DNA from: DASRFR01 sp035651455
Lineage (GTDB): Bacteria > Acidobacteriota > Terriglobia > Terriglobales > Acidobacteriaceae
Length of the DNA stretch: 64,000 nucleotides
Reading direction: 5' to 3'
Assembly (NCBI GenBank): GCA_035651455.1
Contig: DASRFR010000058.1
Coordinates: 1-64,000 of the forward strand
The stretch's first letter is position 1, and every line of letters starts with the position of its first letter. The notes under the pieces were generated by a model. It made no database searches. It saw only the letters and a program-made list of their open reading frames with translations, and was not told the origin of the DNA. This document shows positions 35,030 through 44,561 of the stretch, one piece after another. A program made the translations under genes and the position numbers.

Positions 35030-38000
35030 TACTCCACTCCCACTGTGACCGTGTCGCCAGAGCCACCAGTTGTGACCGTCGTGCCTGAGCCGAGAGTCGG
35101 GATGTCCGTCATCGCGGGAGCCGTGTCAACATCCGGGAGCGTCTTGCTCTCGGTGATCACTGCGCTGCCTTTGAAGCCGAGTCCAACAGTCGCTGAAATC
35201 TGGTACACGTTCACGTAGATCGTCGTCTGTGCGCCACCGAAGTCGGTCGTCTGATCAGCAGCCGCGTAGGTGAACCGATTGCTCGTCACCGTGCTGGAAC
35301 GCTTGACCACGCCAGTCGAGTCTGTGATCTCGACAAAGTACGCTTGACCGTCCTCGTTCAGCGGAACAGCCATGCCTGTGTAAGTCGGTGAGCCGGAACC
35401 GTCGCCATTCTGCCAGTCGCCTCCGAGCCGCGTGCGACGACGCCAGCCAATCGTCCACGTGCCACCACTCAGCGAGCCAGTGATGTCCACCGGGAAGTAA
35501 GGCTTCAGATCGGTACCCTTCAGCGCGTATGTGGTCAGAGGCAGCGGTGAGTTCACATCCGAACCCAACGTCACAGCCTTCCAGTAGCGCGTCTGGCCAA
35601 TCAGCGAAGTGCCAGCGACTGAGCGATGCAAGCCTCCAGCCGTCAATGGGAACAGAACCTTCTCGCCAGCCGCAGCGGTACCGCAACTCAACTCGGTTCC
35701 CCTGCGTCCACGAAGCAGGTGGCTCAGGGTGTAGGAGCCGTCGCTGTTCAGCGTGGCAGTTCCCCACTGGATGACCTCACCACTCGGTACGAGGATGGCC
35801 GCGTTCGCTCCGTTCAGGACGTTCAAGTCGGACGTGCTCGACGGAGCCGTGCCGTTCAACATCTTCACAGTGAGCGTGTTCACTTCATCCCAACGCCACG
35901 GTGAGGCAGGAGCCGCGAGTGCGTTTGTGGCGATGCCATACGACATTGCCTCCACGCTGGCTCCCTGCTGGTTGAACGTCGCGTTATCACTCGAGTTGTA
36001 CAGCGCGAAGCCTCGCCACGATCCACCAGTTGCGAAAGGATCACCAGCGAAGTAGTAGCCTGTGTTGCCATCTCCGCTCGCGTCACTGTCAGTGAGCAAA
36101 GGCAGATCGAGCAGCCACCAGAGCGTCGGAGACAGGCCACTCAAGGTCTGGCCCACGAAGCCTGTGTCGGTCACTGCGCTCTGCGACGAGATGTAGTTGT
36201 TGGAATCCTCGCTGGTCAACTCCCATGCGCTGGCGAAGTTCTGACCCATCTGAGCCTGTGTGATGCGAGCGGTGAGCGTCAGCCCATCGTCGGTCACGAG
36301 GTTGATCACGTCGCAAGGATCGAACAGTAAGTTGTAGGCCTTGTGCGTTGAAGTCTTGAAGGTGCGAGCCTCTGCCTCAGCCGTCCACAGAATCTTGTCT
36401 GCGGTTCCCGCTGCCTCGAAAGCCGTCATCACGATAGGCGTCGAGATGGACGTGACGTTCTTGCTCTTCATCGTCTTCGAGTGGCGCACACGGTTCTGTT
36501 TGTCCTGCTGGTAGTCGAGATCAGGATTGGTGAACATGACCTCCACGATCTTCGGTCTGTCCTGCTCCTGAGCCAGCGACTCGGTCAGGTGGCCTTTGTC
36601 GCTTTCCATTCCAAGGTCGTCGCTCGCGATGGTTTCGATGGCATCCTGGCCACGCGGGATGAACTCCATCTTGAAGTCGCGCTCACGTCCTTCGAAGAAC
36701 TTGATCTGCGCGAGGACGTTGATCATGTCCTTGCCAGCTTGAATCTGCGCCACAGGGTATCCCTGCACGCTGAGCGATGCGATCTGGCTCCCGTCGATGT
36801 TGGCGTCCACGATGCCAGCCATGTTGCAGATGTCCTTCACGATCTGGTCGCAGCCGTAGCCTGCGGTGGACACTCGGTCGAGGTACAGACGGTAAACTGC
36901 GTAGCGATTCGAGAAGGTGCCTCCGGAGCCGTACGGTGAATCCGGAACGTACCAGCCGTACGTGTTTAGCAGGATCGAGTTGCCCACTGGATCAAAGGTC
37001 AGCGTTCCCTGCGACAGATTCTGGCTAGTTGCAGGCAGATGTGGGAACGAGCGTGGATCGTAGTAGTTGAACACCGTGAGGTCGCTGGCGTTGAAGCAAA
37101 CCAGCTTCTCACCGTTGCCTGTTCCATATCGGCCAGCGAAGAACACTCCGTTGGCGCACACACCCTTCTGCGCACGAACCATGTAGTCGATGGCGAAGGA
37201 GCCGTTGCTGTAGTTGAACTGGTTGGGAGCCGTGGTCTGAAGCACAGTGCCATCGCTCGCGTCGATCTTGTAAATCACGCCTGTGGTGGTGAAGGCAATG
37301 AGCGTGTCGTCGTCACCGTCATACATGATGTTGGTGATCATGCCGTTAGTGGCGTTGCCGTCAATCCTCCAACGCTTCACGTCGGTGTAGGCAGGCGAAG
37401 CTGCTGCCACGAAGTTCGACACTCCTCCGGGCATGTAGACTTTCGCGATGTACGCGTCGTAGGTCGTGTAATGGTTGCTGTGAACGTCGTCGTGGAAACC
37501 TTGCCACGTGTAGAAGAAGTTGCCCTTTTGATCGACCACAGGCAGATACTGCGTCACCTGCGGAACCGTGAAGGTGTCGGTCGGGTCGAGCACATCCGGC
37601 TGCGCGTAAGGATACTGGCCCACGAGCGAGCAGTCAGACAGGCGGAAGACGGCCACCACGTAGCCATTCGCGAAGAAGCCAGAGTAAGTCGAGTAGTAGG
37701 CCGACAGCAGGATGTAATCGGTGCTGTCCGTGTGGTACACAACCATCGAGTCGAAACCGTCAGGGTTGTACAAAGCCGTGCGAACTTGGGTGGCGTTGAT
37801 GTACTTCTTCGCCTTCAACGTCCATCCGTCGAAACACACGATGGCTGGCTGGCCATTGTGATCCACGCACGATGCCCAGACGTCATAGTTGCTGTCCACG
37901 CAGAACGTGCCACCGAATCCGGTGTACCCAGGATCGATGGTGGTGAAGCCACTGAGGTCGCTGATAGGTTCAATCGGCGTGGTGTCAGCCAGACCTTGCG

Positions 38001-39012
38001 CCACGACCGTGTTGTTGCTCAGGTCAAGGCGAGCGAAGTATGGCAAGCCGACGACAGGGCCATTCAGGTTGCAGGTGAAACCCACCAGTCCGTCCGGTGA
38101 CGTCTTGGTGACGAAGGGTGGATAGTTCGTGCTGTTCGTTCCCGAGAAGTCAACGCCCATGCGGACTTCTGGAGTGGCAGCGGTGTCGGTCGATGTGACC
38201 TCAGCGCGAATGTTAGGCAGACGGTTGCCGAAATCTGCCAGAGGGAACTTGTTCCAGACTGCGTAGCAGATGCCACGGTAGCCGGGAGTGAGGTTCGCTC
38301 CGTTCATCGACACGAGCGTAGGATCAGCCGTCTGTGTCGTGGTGCCCTTGTACAAAGTGGGACGCACGTTCACGTTCTTGGCGATCTGGCTGACGCTGGT
38401 CTTAGGCTTGGTGGTCGGTGACCAGAAAAGCTGAGCCTCGAGGTAGCCGAAAATGTCGCGAGCCGCTGGATTGTGGTTCGTGTTGTCCTGCTTCGCGACG
38501 TAGTAGGTCGAGCCAGCCTGCACGACGTCGCCAGTCAGGTAGTTCACACTGCTGTCCCACGTGCCCTTGTTTGTGTTCGGCCCACTGTTGTCGTAAATGA
38601 GTTTGCTGTCACCCCAGATGCGAGTGATGGTCGCTGGCCCTTTGCAAAACGCGGCAGCGAACGAGCAGAAGTAGGTGTACGTGGTGTTGGTGACCGACGG
38701 GCCACCTTTGGCTGACTGCTTGGTCGTGGTGGTGACTTCGCTGATGCCGTTTCCTGCGATGATCTGACCACCGTAGCGCATGCTTCCCCACAACATTGGG
38801 ATCACGGAGCCGGGAGCCGACGAGGACACTTGCAGATCATTCACACGTGGGCCATAGATGTGCGTGCCCTTACCGGGAAAAATCAGTGCGCCAGCGATGC
38901 CACCAACCATTTCACCGAGCGAGATTCCCAAGCCAACTGAGACTCCGCCTGTCGGCAAGGCCAGAAGGCCACCGATGATGCCACCAGCGATTGTGAGTGC
39001 TAAGCGTGCCAT
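35029..39012 (-). CDS. Tail tip/host specificity protein (J- or GTA-like)
   Basis: 1327 residues. The N-terminus is hydrophobic (ALTIAGGIIGGLLALPTGGV), followed by GPRVNDLQVSSSAPGSVIPM and WGSMRYGGQIIAG, the standard start of GTA/lambda-J-like tail-tip proteins. The middle (about 300-700) is a large insert that resembles a repetitive beta-propeller. From about 780 a tail-hub section follows (FFEGRERDFKMEFIPRGQDA, VEVMFTNPDLDYQQDKQNR). Fibronectin-like strands form the end (VDITGSLSGGTWTIGWRRRT). It directly follows the NlpC/P60 gene, as in such phages. The insert likely gives host specificity. Confidence 0.8.
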   Translation of the reverse strand: MARLALTIAGGIIGGLLALPTGGVSVGLGISLGEMVGGIAGALIFPGKGTHIYGPRVNDLQVSSSAPGSVIPMLWGSMRYGGQIIAGNGISEVTTTTKQSAKGGPSVTNTTYTYFCSFAAAFCKGPATITRIWGDSKLIYDNSGPNTNKGTWDSSVNYLTGDVVQAGSTYYVAKQDNTNHNPAARDIFGYLEAQLFWSPTTKPKTSVSQIAKNVNVRPTLYKGTTTQTADPTLVSMNGANLTPGYRGICYAVWNKFPLADFGNRLPNIRAEVTSTDTAATPEVRMGVDFSGTNSTNYPPFVTKTSPDGLVGFTCNLNGPVVGLPYFARLDLSNNTVVAQGLADTTPIEPISDLSGFTTIDPGYTGFGGTFCVDSNYDVWASCVDHNGQPAIVCFDGWTLKAKKYINATQVRTALYNPDGFDSMVVYHTDSTDYILLSAYYSTYSGFFANGYVVAVFRLSDCSLVGQYPYAQPDVLDPTDTFTVPQVTQYLPVVDQKGNFFYTWQGFHDDVHSNHYTTYDAYIAKVYMPGGVSNFVAAASPAYTDVKRWRIDGNATNGMITNIMYDGDDDTLIAFTTTGVIYKIDASDGTVLQTTAPNQFNYSNGSFAIDYMVRAQKGVCANGVFFAGRYGTGNGEKLVCFNASDLTVFNYYDPRSFPHLPATSQNLSQGTLTFDPVGNSILLNTYGWYVPDSPYGSGGTFSNRYAVYRLYLDRVSTAGYGCDQIVKDICNMAGIVDANIDGSQIASLSVQGYPVAQIQAGKDMINVLAQIKFFEGRERDFKMEFIPRGQDAIETIASDDLGMESDKGHLTESLAQEQDRPKIVEVMFTNPDLDYQQDKQNRVRHSKTMKSKNVTSISTPIVMTAFEAAGTADKILWTAEAEARTFKTSTHKAYNLLFDPCDVINLVTDDGLTLTARITQAQMGQNFASAWELTSEDSNNYISSQSAVTDTGFVGQTLSGLSPTLWWLLDLPLLTDSDASGDGNTGYYFAGDPFATGGSWRGFALYNSSDNATFNQQGASVEAMSYGIATNALAAPASPWRWDEVNTLTVKMLNGTAPSSTSDLNVLNGANAAILVPSGEVIQWGTATLNSDGSYTLSHLLRGRRGTELSCGTAAAGEKVLFPLTAGGLHRSVAGTSLIGQTRYWKAVTLGSDVNSPLPLTTYALKGTDLKPYFPVDITGSLSGGTWTIGWRRRTRLGGDWQNGDGSGSPTYTGMAVPLNEDGQAYFVEITDSTGVVKRSSTVTSNRFTYAAADQTTDFGGAQTTIYVNVYQISATVGLGFKGSAVITESKTLPDVDTAPAMTDIPTLGSGTTVTTGGSGDTVTVGVE

Positions 39013-39462
39013 TTATTCCTCTACCTCTGGAAACTCGAAGACGCCGACAATGCGGTTGCGCCACTCATCGTTGAGCAAGTGCTCCACACAGGCTTCGCCT
39101 TCACCCGAGTAAGCGTGAATGAGCGTGAGTCCCTCGGGACTGTCGCCGATAATGCCAGCGTGCGACGTTGCTCCAGCGAACCTCATTGTGACCACGTCGC
39201 CTGCCTTCATGTCCGGCTTTGCCTTGCGGTTGATGTAGTGGCCCACGGTTTCGTGCACGAGGTTCCCTTGTGGCTGGTGCGAATACTTTTCACCGATGCG
39301 CGAGTGGAGCGGCTCACCACGCTTGTCCTTCAGACCGAGTTCCTCCGCCACCATGAGCGGTAGCCCAACGCAGTCGATTCCAACACCCTTGACTCTGCCC
39401 TGATGGACAAAGGGAGTGCCGACGTACGTCCGAGCGCATTCCACAATCACGTTGCGTTTCAT
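39013..39462 (-). CDS. NlpC/P60 phage cell-wall peptidase
   Basis: 149 residues. The catalytic triad of the NlpC/P60 fold is visible: C31 (GIDCVGLPL), H101 (TSHAGII) and H116 (LIHAYSG). In GTA-like tails this peptidase opens peptidoglycan during DNA entry. Its ATG overlaps the preceding gene's stop (39459-39462), and it sits just before the tail-tip gene as expected. Confidence 0.85.
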   Translation of the reverse strand: MKRNVIVECARTYVGTPFVHQGRVKGVGIDCVGLPLMVAEELGLKDKRGEPLHSRIGEKYSHQPQGNLVHETVGHYINRKAKPDMKAGDVVTMRFAGATSHAGIIGDSPEGLTLIHAYSGEGEACVEHLLNDEWRNRIVGVFEFPEVEE

Positions 39463-39614
39463 ACTCTGTGTCCTTGCTCGATCATTGCCATCAGCCAGCG
39501 GTACAACTGCTCGCGTCTCTCGTCTATAACCGCGTGCTGCATCTGAATCTCGCGAATCTGTTTCAGCACGTCCGTTGGGATCGGCTGCTGTCGCTTTGTG
39601 AGCCGGGAGATCAT
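39459..39614 (-). CDS. Small helical phage protein, 51 residues
   Basis: Reads MISRLTKRQQPIPTDVLKQI then REIQMQHAVIDERREQLYRW and LMAMIEQGHRV, one basic helix. It overlaps both neighbours (ATGA with the peptidase start, and 4 bp with the gene at 39611), which makes it credible as a coupled gene despite its size. Role unknown; it lies among tail-tip genes. Confidence 0.55.
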   Translation of the reverse strand: MISRLTKRQQPIPTDVLKQIREIQMQHAVIDERREQLYRWLMAMIEQGHRV

Positions 39615-39847
39615 TGCACCTGCTCCGAGTGACGCTTGTATTCCTCGAAGGTGGTCACCGCTCCATTTCGGAAGCGAACCATCGAAACCACAGGATGCTT
39701 AAGACAGCCGCGACGAGGAGCACTTTCCTGCCACGTCCCATCGGCTTGTTCGATGGCATCAGTAACCTCCGTCGCAGCCAGTTCACACTTGCACTGGTCA
39801 CACCAGCGCGAGTCGCTTCCATCCGTCTTGAGAATTCGCTCGTTCAT
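39611..39847 (-). CDS. Small phage protein with cysteine pair
   Basis: 78 residues from ATG 39847, which overlaps the previous stop by one base (TAATG); the longer frame upstream lies inside the neighbour. It reads MNERILKTDGSDSRWCDQCK then CELAATEVTDAI; CDQCKC and RGCLKHP could bind zinc. Role unknown. Confidence 0.55.
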   Translation of the reverse strand: MNERILKTDGSDSRWCDQCKCELAATEVTDAIEQADGTWQESAPRRGCLKHPVVSMVRFRNGAVTTFEEYKRHSEQVQ

Positions 39848-40755
39848 TAGCCTGTCGCATCTGGGTATTGCAGGATCGTGTCCTGTCCCGGCATCGTCGG
39901 GAACCCTTGGTAGTTGACGAAATTTCCAAACTTCACTCGGCAATCAGTCGGGTCATGCTTGCAGCCGGGACTGATCGTGAACGTGTCGCCAGCACTGGGA
40001 GCCGAGAACTGTTGCAGCTTCAACGTGAGCGTGGTGCCGTCCCAGTGGTCGATCTGGTTCGACAGACCGTTGTTGACGCCACTGGTGTAGGTCATCACAC
40101 CGTCGTCGTAGTAGCCGTCCGTCAGGTTCAACGTTCCACCGCTCGCTGTGATCTCGTGCGAGCTAACCGAAGTCGCGATCACGCCAGTGTGAGTGGGTAC
40201 GGTCGCTTGGCAGCGCGAGTCACCCAACTCCGCGTCACACGGTGCGCCGTAGCTCCTGCCAAGGTTCTGCTGGAGCATGTTGCCCAATCCAAGTAGCTCA
40301 GCCGTGAGCAAAGCCGACTTCCAAGAAAGGTTCCCAAGCGTGCCCTTGCGCAGCTTGACTTCACCCATCGTGAGGTCGTTGTAGTTCACGAGCCGGATTT
40401 CTACGTCGCAGCCGTCCCAGATTCCAAAGCGAAGGTCACTGTTCTTGATCGTCTCCGAGTCAATGAAGCAGGTGACTTCTTGGTTGTCGGACGACAGATC
40501 AGACTTGTTCTCGATGGCCGTCGGGCTGATGCCAATCGCAGCTTCATAAACGTAGCCGCTGAGTGGGCTCAGGGAGCCGTCACTGATTCCGGTCAGGCCT
40601 GCTGGATCTTGGTTCGCTGACGTGTCGATGTCGGTGGAGCAAGTGGTGAAAGTGAACACCTGCCCATCCTTCTTGCGCGTCAGCTTGAATAGCAAGGCCA
40701 GCGTGGTGACATCACCAGCGAGATGCGCCTTCATTCTTGATGATGCTGTTTTCAT
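39847..40755 (-). CDS. DUF2163/BR0599-type tail tip protein
   Basis: 302 residues. The N-terminal part (AHLAGDVTTLALLFKLTRKK) and middle (SAAIGISP-like text here as YEAAIGISPTAIENKSDLSS) match DUF2163. The C-terminal part with CDAELGDSRCQATVPTHTG, CKHDPTDCRVKFGNFVNYQG and FPTMPGQD is the BR0599 domain, whose cysteine arrangement binds a metal. In GTA-like phages this is the iron-sulfur tail hub protein (ORFG14-like). Its place between DUF2460 and peptidase genes agrees. Confidence 0.85.
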   Translation of the reverse strand: MKTASSRMKAHLAGDVTTLALLFKLTRKKDGQVFTFTTCSTDIDTSANQDPAGLTGISDGSLSPLSGYVYEAAIGISPTAIENKSDLSSDNQEVTCFIDSETIKNSDLRFGIWDGCDVEIRLVNYNDLTMGEVKLRKGTLGNLSWKSALLTAELLGLGNMLQQNLGRSYGAPCDAELGDSRCQATVPTHTGVIATSVSSHEITASGGTLNLTDGYYDDGVMTYTSGVNNGLSNQIDHWDGTTLTLKLQQFSAPSAGDTFTISPGCKHDPTDCRVKFGNFVNYQGFPTMPGQDTILQYPDATG

Positions 40756-41465
40756 TAGCCTGCGCTCGATCCAAGTTTGATACGTACTTCTTGCAGCGAA
40801 ATTCCAGTGACGGTCAACATTGGCGTCTGATCGTTCGGGAGTTCGTTCGAGACTTTCATCTGGTCGAGGTTGAAACGCACAGGCCAGTGAAACTGGAAGT
40901 CTGCCGTGATGATGTGTCCGTTCGTGACCGGACTGGCGAACGTGATAATCCCGGTCGTGTAGTCGAGCGTGTAATCCGAGTTCGGTGGGGAGCCGTGGCC
41001 GTAGCCAGTGTTGTGTGGCTTCTCCACACCGTTGTCGTAAACCTTCACCGTGTCCGTCAGCGCGTTGCCTTCGAAGTCAAGCACGAGGCTCGTGATCGGC
41101 TTCTGGATCGGACGCGTCATCTGGTACTGGCTCACCGGGAACGTGTAAATCTTCTGAAGCTGGAACTGAGTCTTCACTCCGTTGCCAGTCCCGATGTAGC
41201 CTCCGGTCACCTTGTAATCGGTTGGGTCGAACAGCCTGAAGCCATTCGCAGAACCTTGAGCCGCGTGGAACATCGCGAGCAGAGCGTCATACTCCGCTGC
41301 CGTCTTGTGCTCGAAGCTGACGTCCCAGCTTGCACGCGAGAGTGGCCAGTTGGCGTTGCGCTGCTCGTAGCCGGAGAAGGCAGGGTTGATGGTCGTGTTG
41401 TAAGCTGGCCCACCAGTTGCCATCAGGGCTAGCTCGTCGGGAAATTGAACCTCAATGAATGCCAT
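40755..41465 (-). CDS. DUF2460 distal tail protein
   Basis: 236 residues: FIEVQFPDELALMATGGPAY, then WPLSRASWDVSFEHKTAAEY and LDYTTGIITFASPVTNGHII, and VRFNLDQMKVS near the end. This matches DUF2460, the distal tail protein of GTA-like siphovirus tails (ORFG12-like). Its start overlaps the tape-measure stop by one base. Confidence 0.85.
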   Translation of the reverse strand: MAFIEVQFPDELALMATGGPAYNTTINPAFSGYEQRNANWPLSRASWDVSFEHKTAAEYDALLAMFHAAQGSANGFRLFDPTDYKVTGGYIGTGNGVKTQFQLQKIYTFPVSQYQMTRPIQKPITSLVLDFEGNALTDTVKVYDNGVEKPHNTGYGHGSPPNSDYTLDYTTGIITFASPVTNGHIITADFQFHWPVRFNLDQMKVSNELPNDQTPMLTVTGISLQEVRIKLGSSAG

Positions 41466-44122
41466 TACCTTGTCCTTGCGTGCGCTGATGCCGCACTGCG
41501 ATACATGCTGGCCTTCAACTGCGACTCGCTACGCTTGAAGCTGTCGTAGTCTTGAACACCTTGCAGGATGATCGTCTGGTGGATGGTCTGTTGCTGGCCA
41601 CCGACCTTGTCAGCCGGGATGACCGTGCCAGCCGTCTTCGGTACGATCCACTCGTCTTGGTGGACGCGGTACGATTTGCCAGCATCGATGTCGCCACCGA
41701 TTGCCTTACCGCCACCGAACAGGCCACCGATTCCGCTCACGATGGAGCCGAGGATGCCTCCACCGCCACCACTTCCATTACTCGGGAACAGGAGCGACGC
41801 CAGCTTTGCTTCCGTAGCCTTCAGTGCCATCTGGAGCAGCATGTTTTCGAAGTCGGCTGCGATGCTTCCGAAGTCAGCCTTGCCAGTTGTGACCAGCTTG
41901 CCGAGTTCGTCGTTCACCGAGTTCAGTCCGGACGTCAAGGCCTTCGAGAACTGCTGAGCCGTGGTCTCCGACTGGTGCGCGATCTGGTTCAGTGCGATCT
42001 TTGCGCCATTCGCAAAGCTGTCCGTCTTGCCGAGCAGCGTGTCGTAGTCGTCGATCATTTGCAGGTTGGCGTCGTGGATGGCCGCGTCCACTCCGGTCGT
42101 GTCCTGACCGTTCTTCACCAACTCCGCACGAATCTTCTGGAGTTGCAGGATTTCTACTTGGTCGTCCTTGTATTTCAACTGCGCGTGCACGTGCTCAGCG
42201 GCAGCGAGTTGCTGTTGCAAGGCAGTCTGCTTCTGGAGGTCAGCTTCCAGCTTCGCCATGTCCGCGTCGGATGCGAGTGGGTTGGCTTCCTTGAACGCAG
42301 CCAGTTGCTTCTGGATGTTGAATTGGCGCAGAGCCTCGACGCCACCCATAGTGGCGGTGATCTGCTTCTGAAGTTGGACGTTCTCGAGTCCGAGTTGACG
42401 ATCCCACTTGGCAGACGCTACGGCTTCCTTCGCGATGGAGTCAGCGTGGACGGCAGCGGTTTCCTGCGTCAGCTTGGACTTCGCCTGATCCAGTGCGTTG
42501 CCGAGTTGCGCGAGTTGAGCAGCAGTAAACTGCCCACTCTTCCCCATGTCGTTGTAGGCTTCCTGAAGCTGGTCAACCTCACGGATGTACGGAGCCAGTT
42601 GAGCCTTCTCCTCAGCCGCGATGATGGCTTCAGCGGACGTGGAGTAAGCCGTGGCCAGTTCGTGCTGAGCGTCGATCTGTTGCTCAGTCTGGATGATGAC
42701 CTTCTGGATTTGCTTGTTGACGTCGAGCGCATCCTTGTAAGCCAGCAGCCGGAGAGTGGCGTTCTTCACCGTCTCGATTTGCTTCTCGGTGAGTTCGATG
42801 CCCTTCTTTTTGCCTTCAGCAATCAGGGTGTCGATGGTCTTCTGTGCCTCGGCAGCAGCCGTAGCCTTGATGGTTTCCGACGTTGACTCGGAGATGGCGT
42901 TCGCCAGCTTGCCTTCGGCATCAGCCTCAGCCACGAGCCTGTCAATGCGCTCCTGGATGCGAGCGGCTCCGTTGTCCTTCTCAGCGTTCGGTGGAGCAGG
43001 AGCGGCACCTGTCGGCTTGGGTTTCGCCGTCTGTGCGTTCGTCGCGTTCCAGAAGTCGGCTACGGACTGACCGTAGTCCTTCCACAGCTTGAGTTGCTTC
43101 TCGCGTGACGCCTGATCGTTCGCGAGGATGAGTGAGTTGGCATCCTTCAGCGTCTGGACAGCCTGCATGCCGTGACCGTGGATTGCTTGGTCAGCAGCGC
43201 GAGCGAATCCCACGATGCGGAAGGTGGCATCCTGCGACCAGTTTGAAATTTCCTCACCGAGCGAATCGAAGAAGGTCTGGATGGCAGAGAAGCCAACGAT
43301 GAAGGCCTTCGAGACGAAGCCAGCGAAGTTCAGGACGGCTTGGAACCTTCCCTGTGACTCAGCGGCTCCTTCGGTGATGTTGTCCACGATGATCTGAAGC
43401 GAAGGGAGAGTTTCCTTCATCAGCTTGTTGCCGAGTCCGTCGGCAGCAGCCTTCAGTTTGTTCATGGACTCTTCGAAATGCTTGGCAGCAGCAGCCGTGT
43501 CGTCGTCGATGACGATGCCCAGCTTCTTTGCCTCTTCCATCAGGTCGGTGATGCCAGCCTTGCCGCGATTCAGCAGGGGAACCATCTCGGCTCCCGACTT
43601 GCCGAATAACTGCATGGCCAGCGCAGTCTTCATCGGCCCATCCTTCATGACAGCGAACTTCTCAGCGAGGTCAGTCAGGACTTGTTCGGTCGGACGGAGT
43701 TTGCCTGCGGCATCGGTGACGCTGATGCCCAGGGTTTTGTATGCGTTGGATGCGGTCTTGGGTGCGTCAGCAGCCGCGAGCATGCTCTTGGACATTTTCT
43801 CCAAGGCCTTCGCCAGCGATTCCTGTGACACACCCGACTGCTTGGCTGCGTAATCCAGTGCTGAGAGAGCAGCTACTGAAATGCCCGCCGATTGAGCGAC
43901 ATCTTCAAGCTTTGCGGCTGCGGTGATGGCGTGTTCCACCATCGCAACGAGAGCGGCTTCTGCACCAGCCAGCGCGGAGACGACGCCAGTGCCGATAGCA
44001 TTGAAAGCACGCTTGATGTTGTTGGCGTTGGTCAGTGCAATCTGGCCAGCCTTGTCCATTCCTTCAACGAACGATGCTGTGCGAGCAACAAGGTCAACCG
44101 TGATTGTCTTGACTGTGATCAT
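41465..44122 (-). CDS. Tail tape measure protein
   Basis: 885 residues, mostly long alpha-helical heptads with many A, K, Q and E. It contains typical tape-measure phrases: GTGVVSALAGAEAALVAMVE, VAQSAGISVAALSALDYAAK, LQLFGKSGAEMVPLLNRGK-like text (AMQLFGKSGAEMVPLLNRGK), and a glycine-rich C-terminal section (GIGGLFGGGKAIGGD) with RVHQDEWIVP. The length predicts a tail of roughly 130 nm by the usual ratio of about 0.15 nm per residue. It starts 4 bp inside the previous gene (ATGA). Confidence 0.88.
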   Translation of the reverse strand: MITVKTITVDLVARTASFVEGMDKAGQIALTNANNIKRAFNAIGTGVVSALAGAEAALVAMVEHAITAAAKLEDVAQSAGISVAALSALDYAAKQSGVSQESLAKALEKMSKSMLAAADAPKTASNAYKTLGISVTDAAGKLRPTEQVLTDLAEKFAVMKDGPMKTALAMQLFGKSGAEMVPLLNRGKAGITDLMEEAKKLGIVIDDDTAAAAKHFEESMNKLKAAADGLGNKLMKETLPSLQIIVDNITEGAAESQGRFQAVLNFAGFVSKAFIVGFSAIQTFFDSLGEEISNWSQDATFRIVGFARAADQAIHGHGMQAVQTLKDANSLILANDQASREKQLKLWKDYGQSVADFWNATNAQTAKPKPTGAAPAPPNAEKDNGAARIQERIDRLVAEADAEGKLANAISESTSETIKATAAAEAQKTIDTLIAEGKKKGIELTEKQIETVKNATLRLLAYKDALDVNKQIQKVIIQTEQQIDAQHELATAYSTSAEAIIAAEEKAQLAPYIREVDQLQEAYNDMGKSGQFTAAQLAQLGNALDQAKSKLTQETAAVHADSIAKEAVASAKWDRQLGLENVQLQKQITATMGGVEALRQFNIQKQLAAFKEANPLASDADMAKLEADLQKQTALQQQLAAAEHVHAQLKYKDDQVEILQLQKIRAELVKNGQDTTGVDAAIHDANLQMIDDYDTLLGKTDSFANGAKIALNQIAHQSETTAQQFSKALTSGLNSVNDELGKLVTTGKADFGSIAADFENMLLQMALKATEAKLASLLFPSNGSGGGGGILGSIVSGIGGLFGGGKAIGGDIDAGKSYRVHQDEWIVPKTAGTVIPADKVGGQQQTIHQTIILQGVQDYDSFKRSESQLKASMYRSAASAHARTR

Positions 44123-44505
44123 TTCTTTTCCTTCAGTTTCCTAGCCCATGCTGGGAAGACTTCATCCACAATCGCCTCAGCATCTTCGTGCCCGGACTTC
44201 TTCAAGTTCTCGATGACTCGGAGCCGAATCTTCTCAGCGGTCTCGTCGTCCACGTCACGCAGCGTGGTGAAATACGTCCGCACGTTGCGCTGAGCCTCAT
44301 CCCGTTTGCTCAGTTCCTTTGGCTGGTAGCCGGGAAGGAACGAGAACGGTGTCCTTGGCTCCTCGTTCTCTTCACGATGGCTGTTGTACTTCTGAGCCAG
44401 CACCATCGCGGTCGGGAAGCAGTCACGCCTGAACTCTTGCCACCTGCGATCCAGCAATGCGTTCCATTCAGGCCACGTCAGCTTCCAGAATTCTTGCCGC
44501 GTCAT
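44119..44505 (-). CDS. Tail assembly chaperone, second part (possible frameshift product)
   Basis: 128 residues from ATG 44505 (MTRQEFWKLTWPEWNALLDR). No ribosome binding site precedes it. The same frame continues upstream, where it reads SLEEPPKTWLERWAIARYDFG to codon 44568, that is, into the end of the first chaperone gene. This coding-like extension suggests that the product is normally made by a -1 frameshift as a fusion to the 44562-44948 protein, as with lambda G/GT. A canonical slippery heptamer is not evident near AAAGCC. Both proteins sit between tail tube and tape measure, as tail assembly chaperones do. Confidence 0.7.
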   Translation of the reverse strand: MTRQEFWKLTWPEWNALLDRRWQEFRRDCFPTAMVLAQKYNSHREENEEPRTPFSFLPGYQPKELSKRDEAQRNVRTYFTTLRDVDDETAEKIRLRVIENLKKSGHEDAEAIVDEVFPAWARKLKEKK

Positions 44506-44561
44506 CCCGAAGTCGTAACGCGCAATTGCCCAACGCTCCAGCCACGTCTTCGGTGGCTCCT

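Noticed and set aside
37039..38100. 353-codon plus-strand frame
   Set aside because: It lies fully antisense to the well-supported tail-tip protein, has highly skewed composition (V, R, H-rich) and no ribosome binding site or motif.
41552..42886. 444-codon plus-strand frame
   Set aside because: Antisense shadow of the tape measure gene; leucine- and valine-rich text with no recognisable fold or start.
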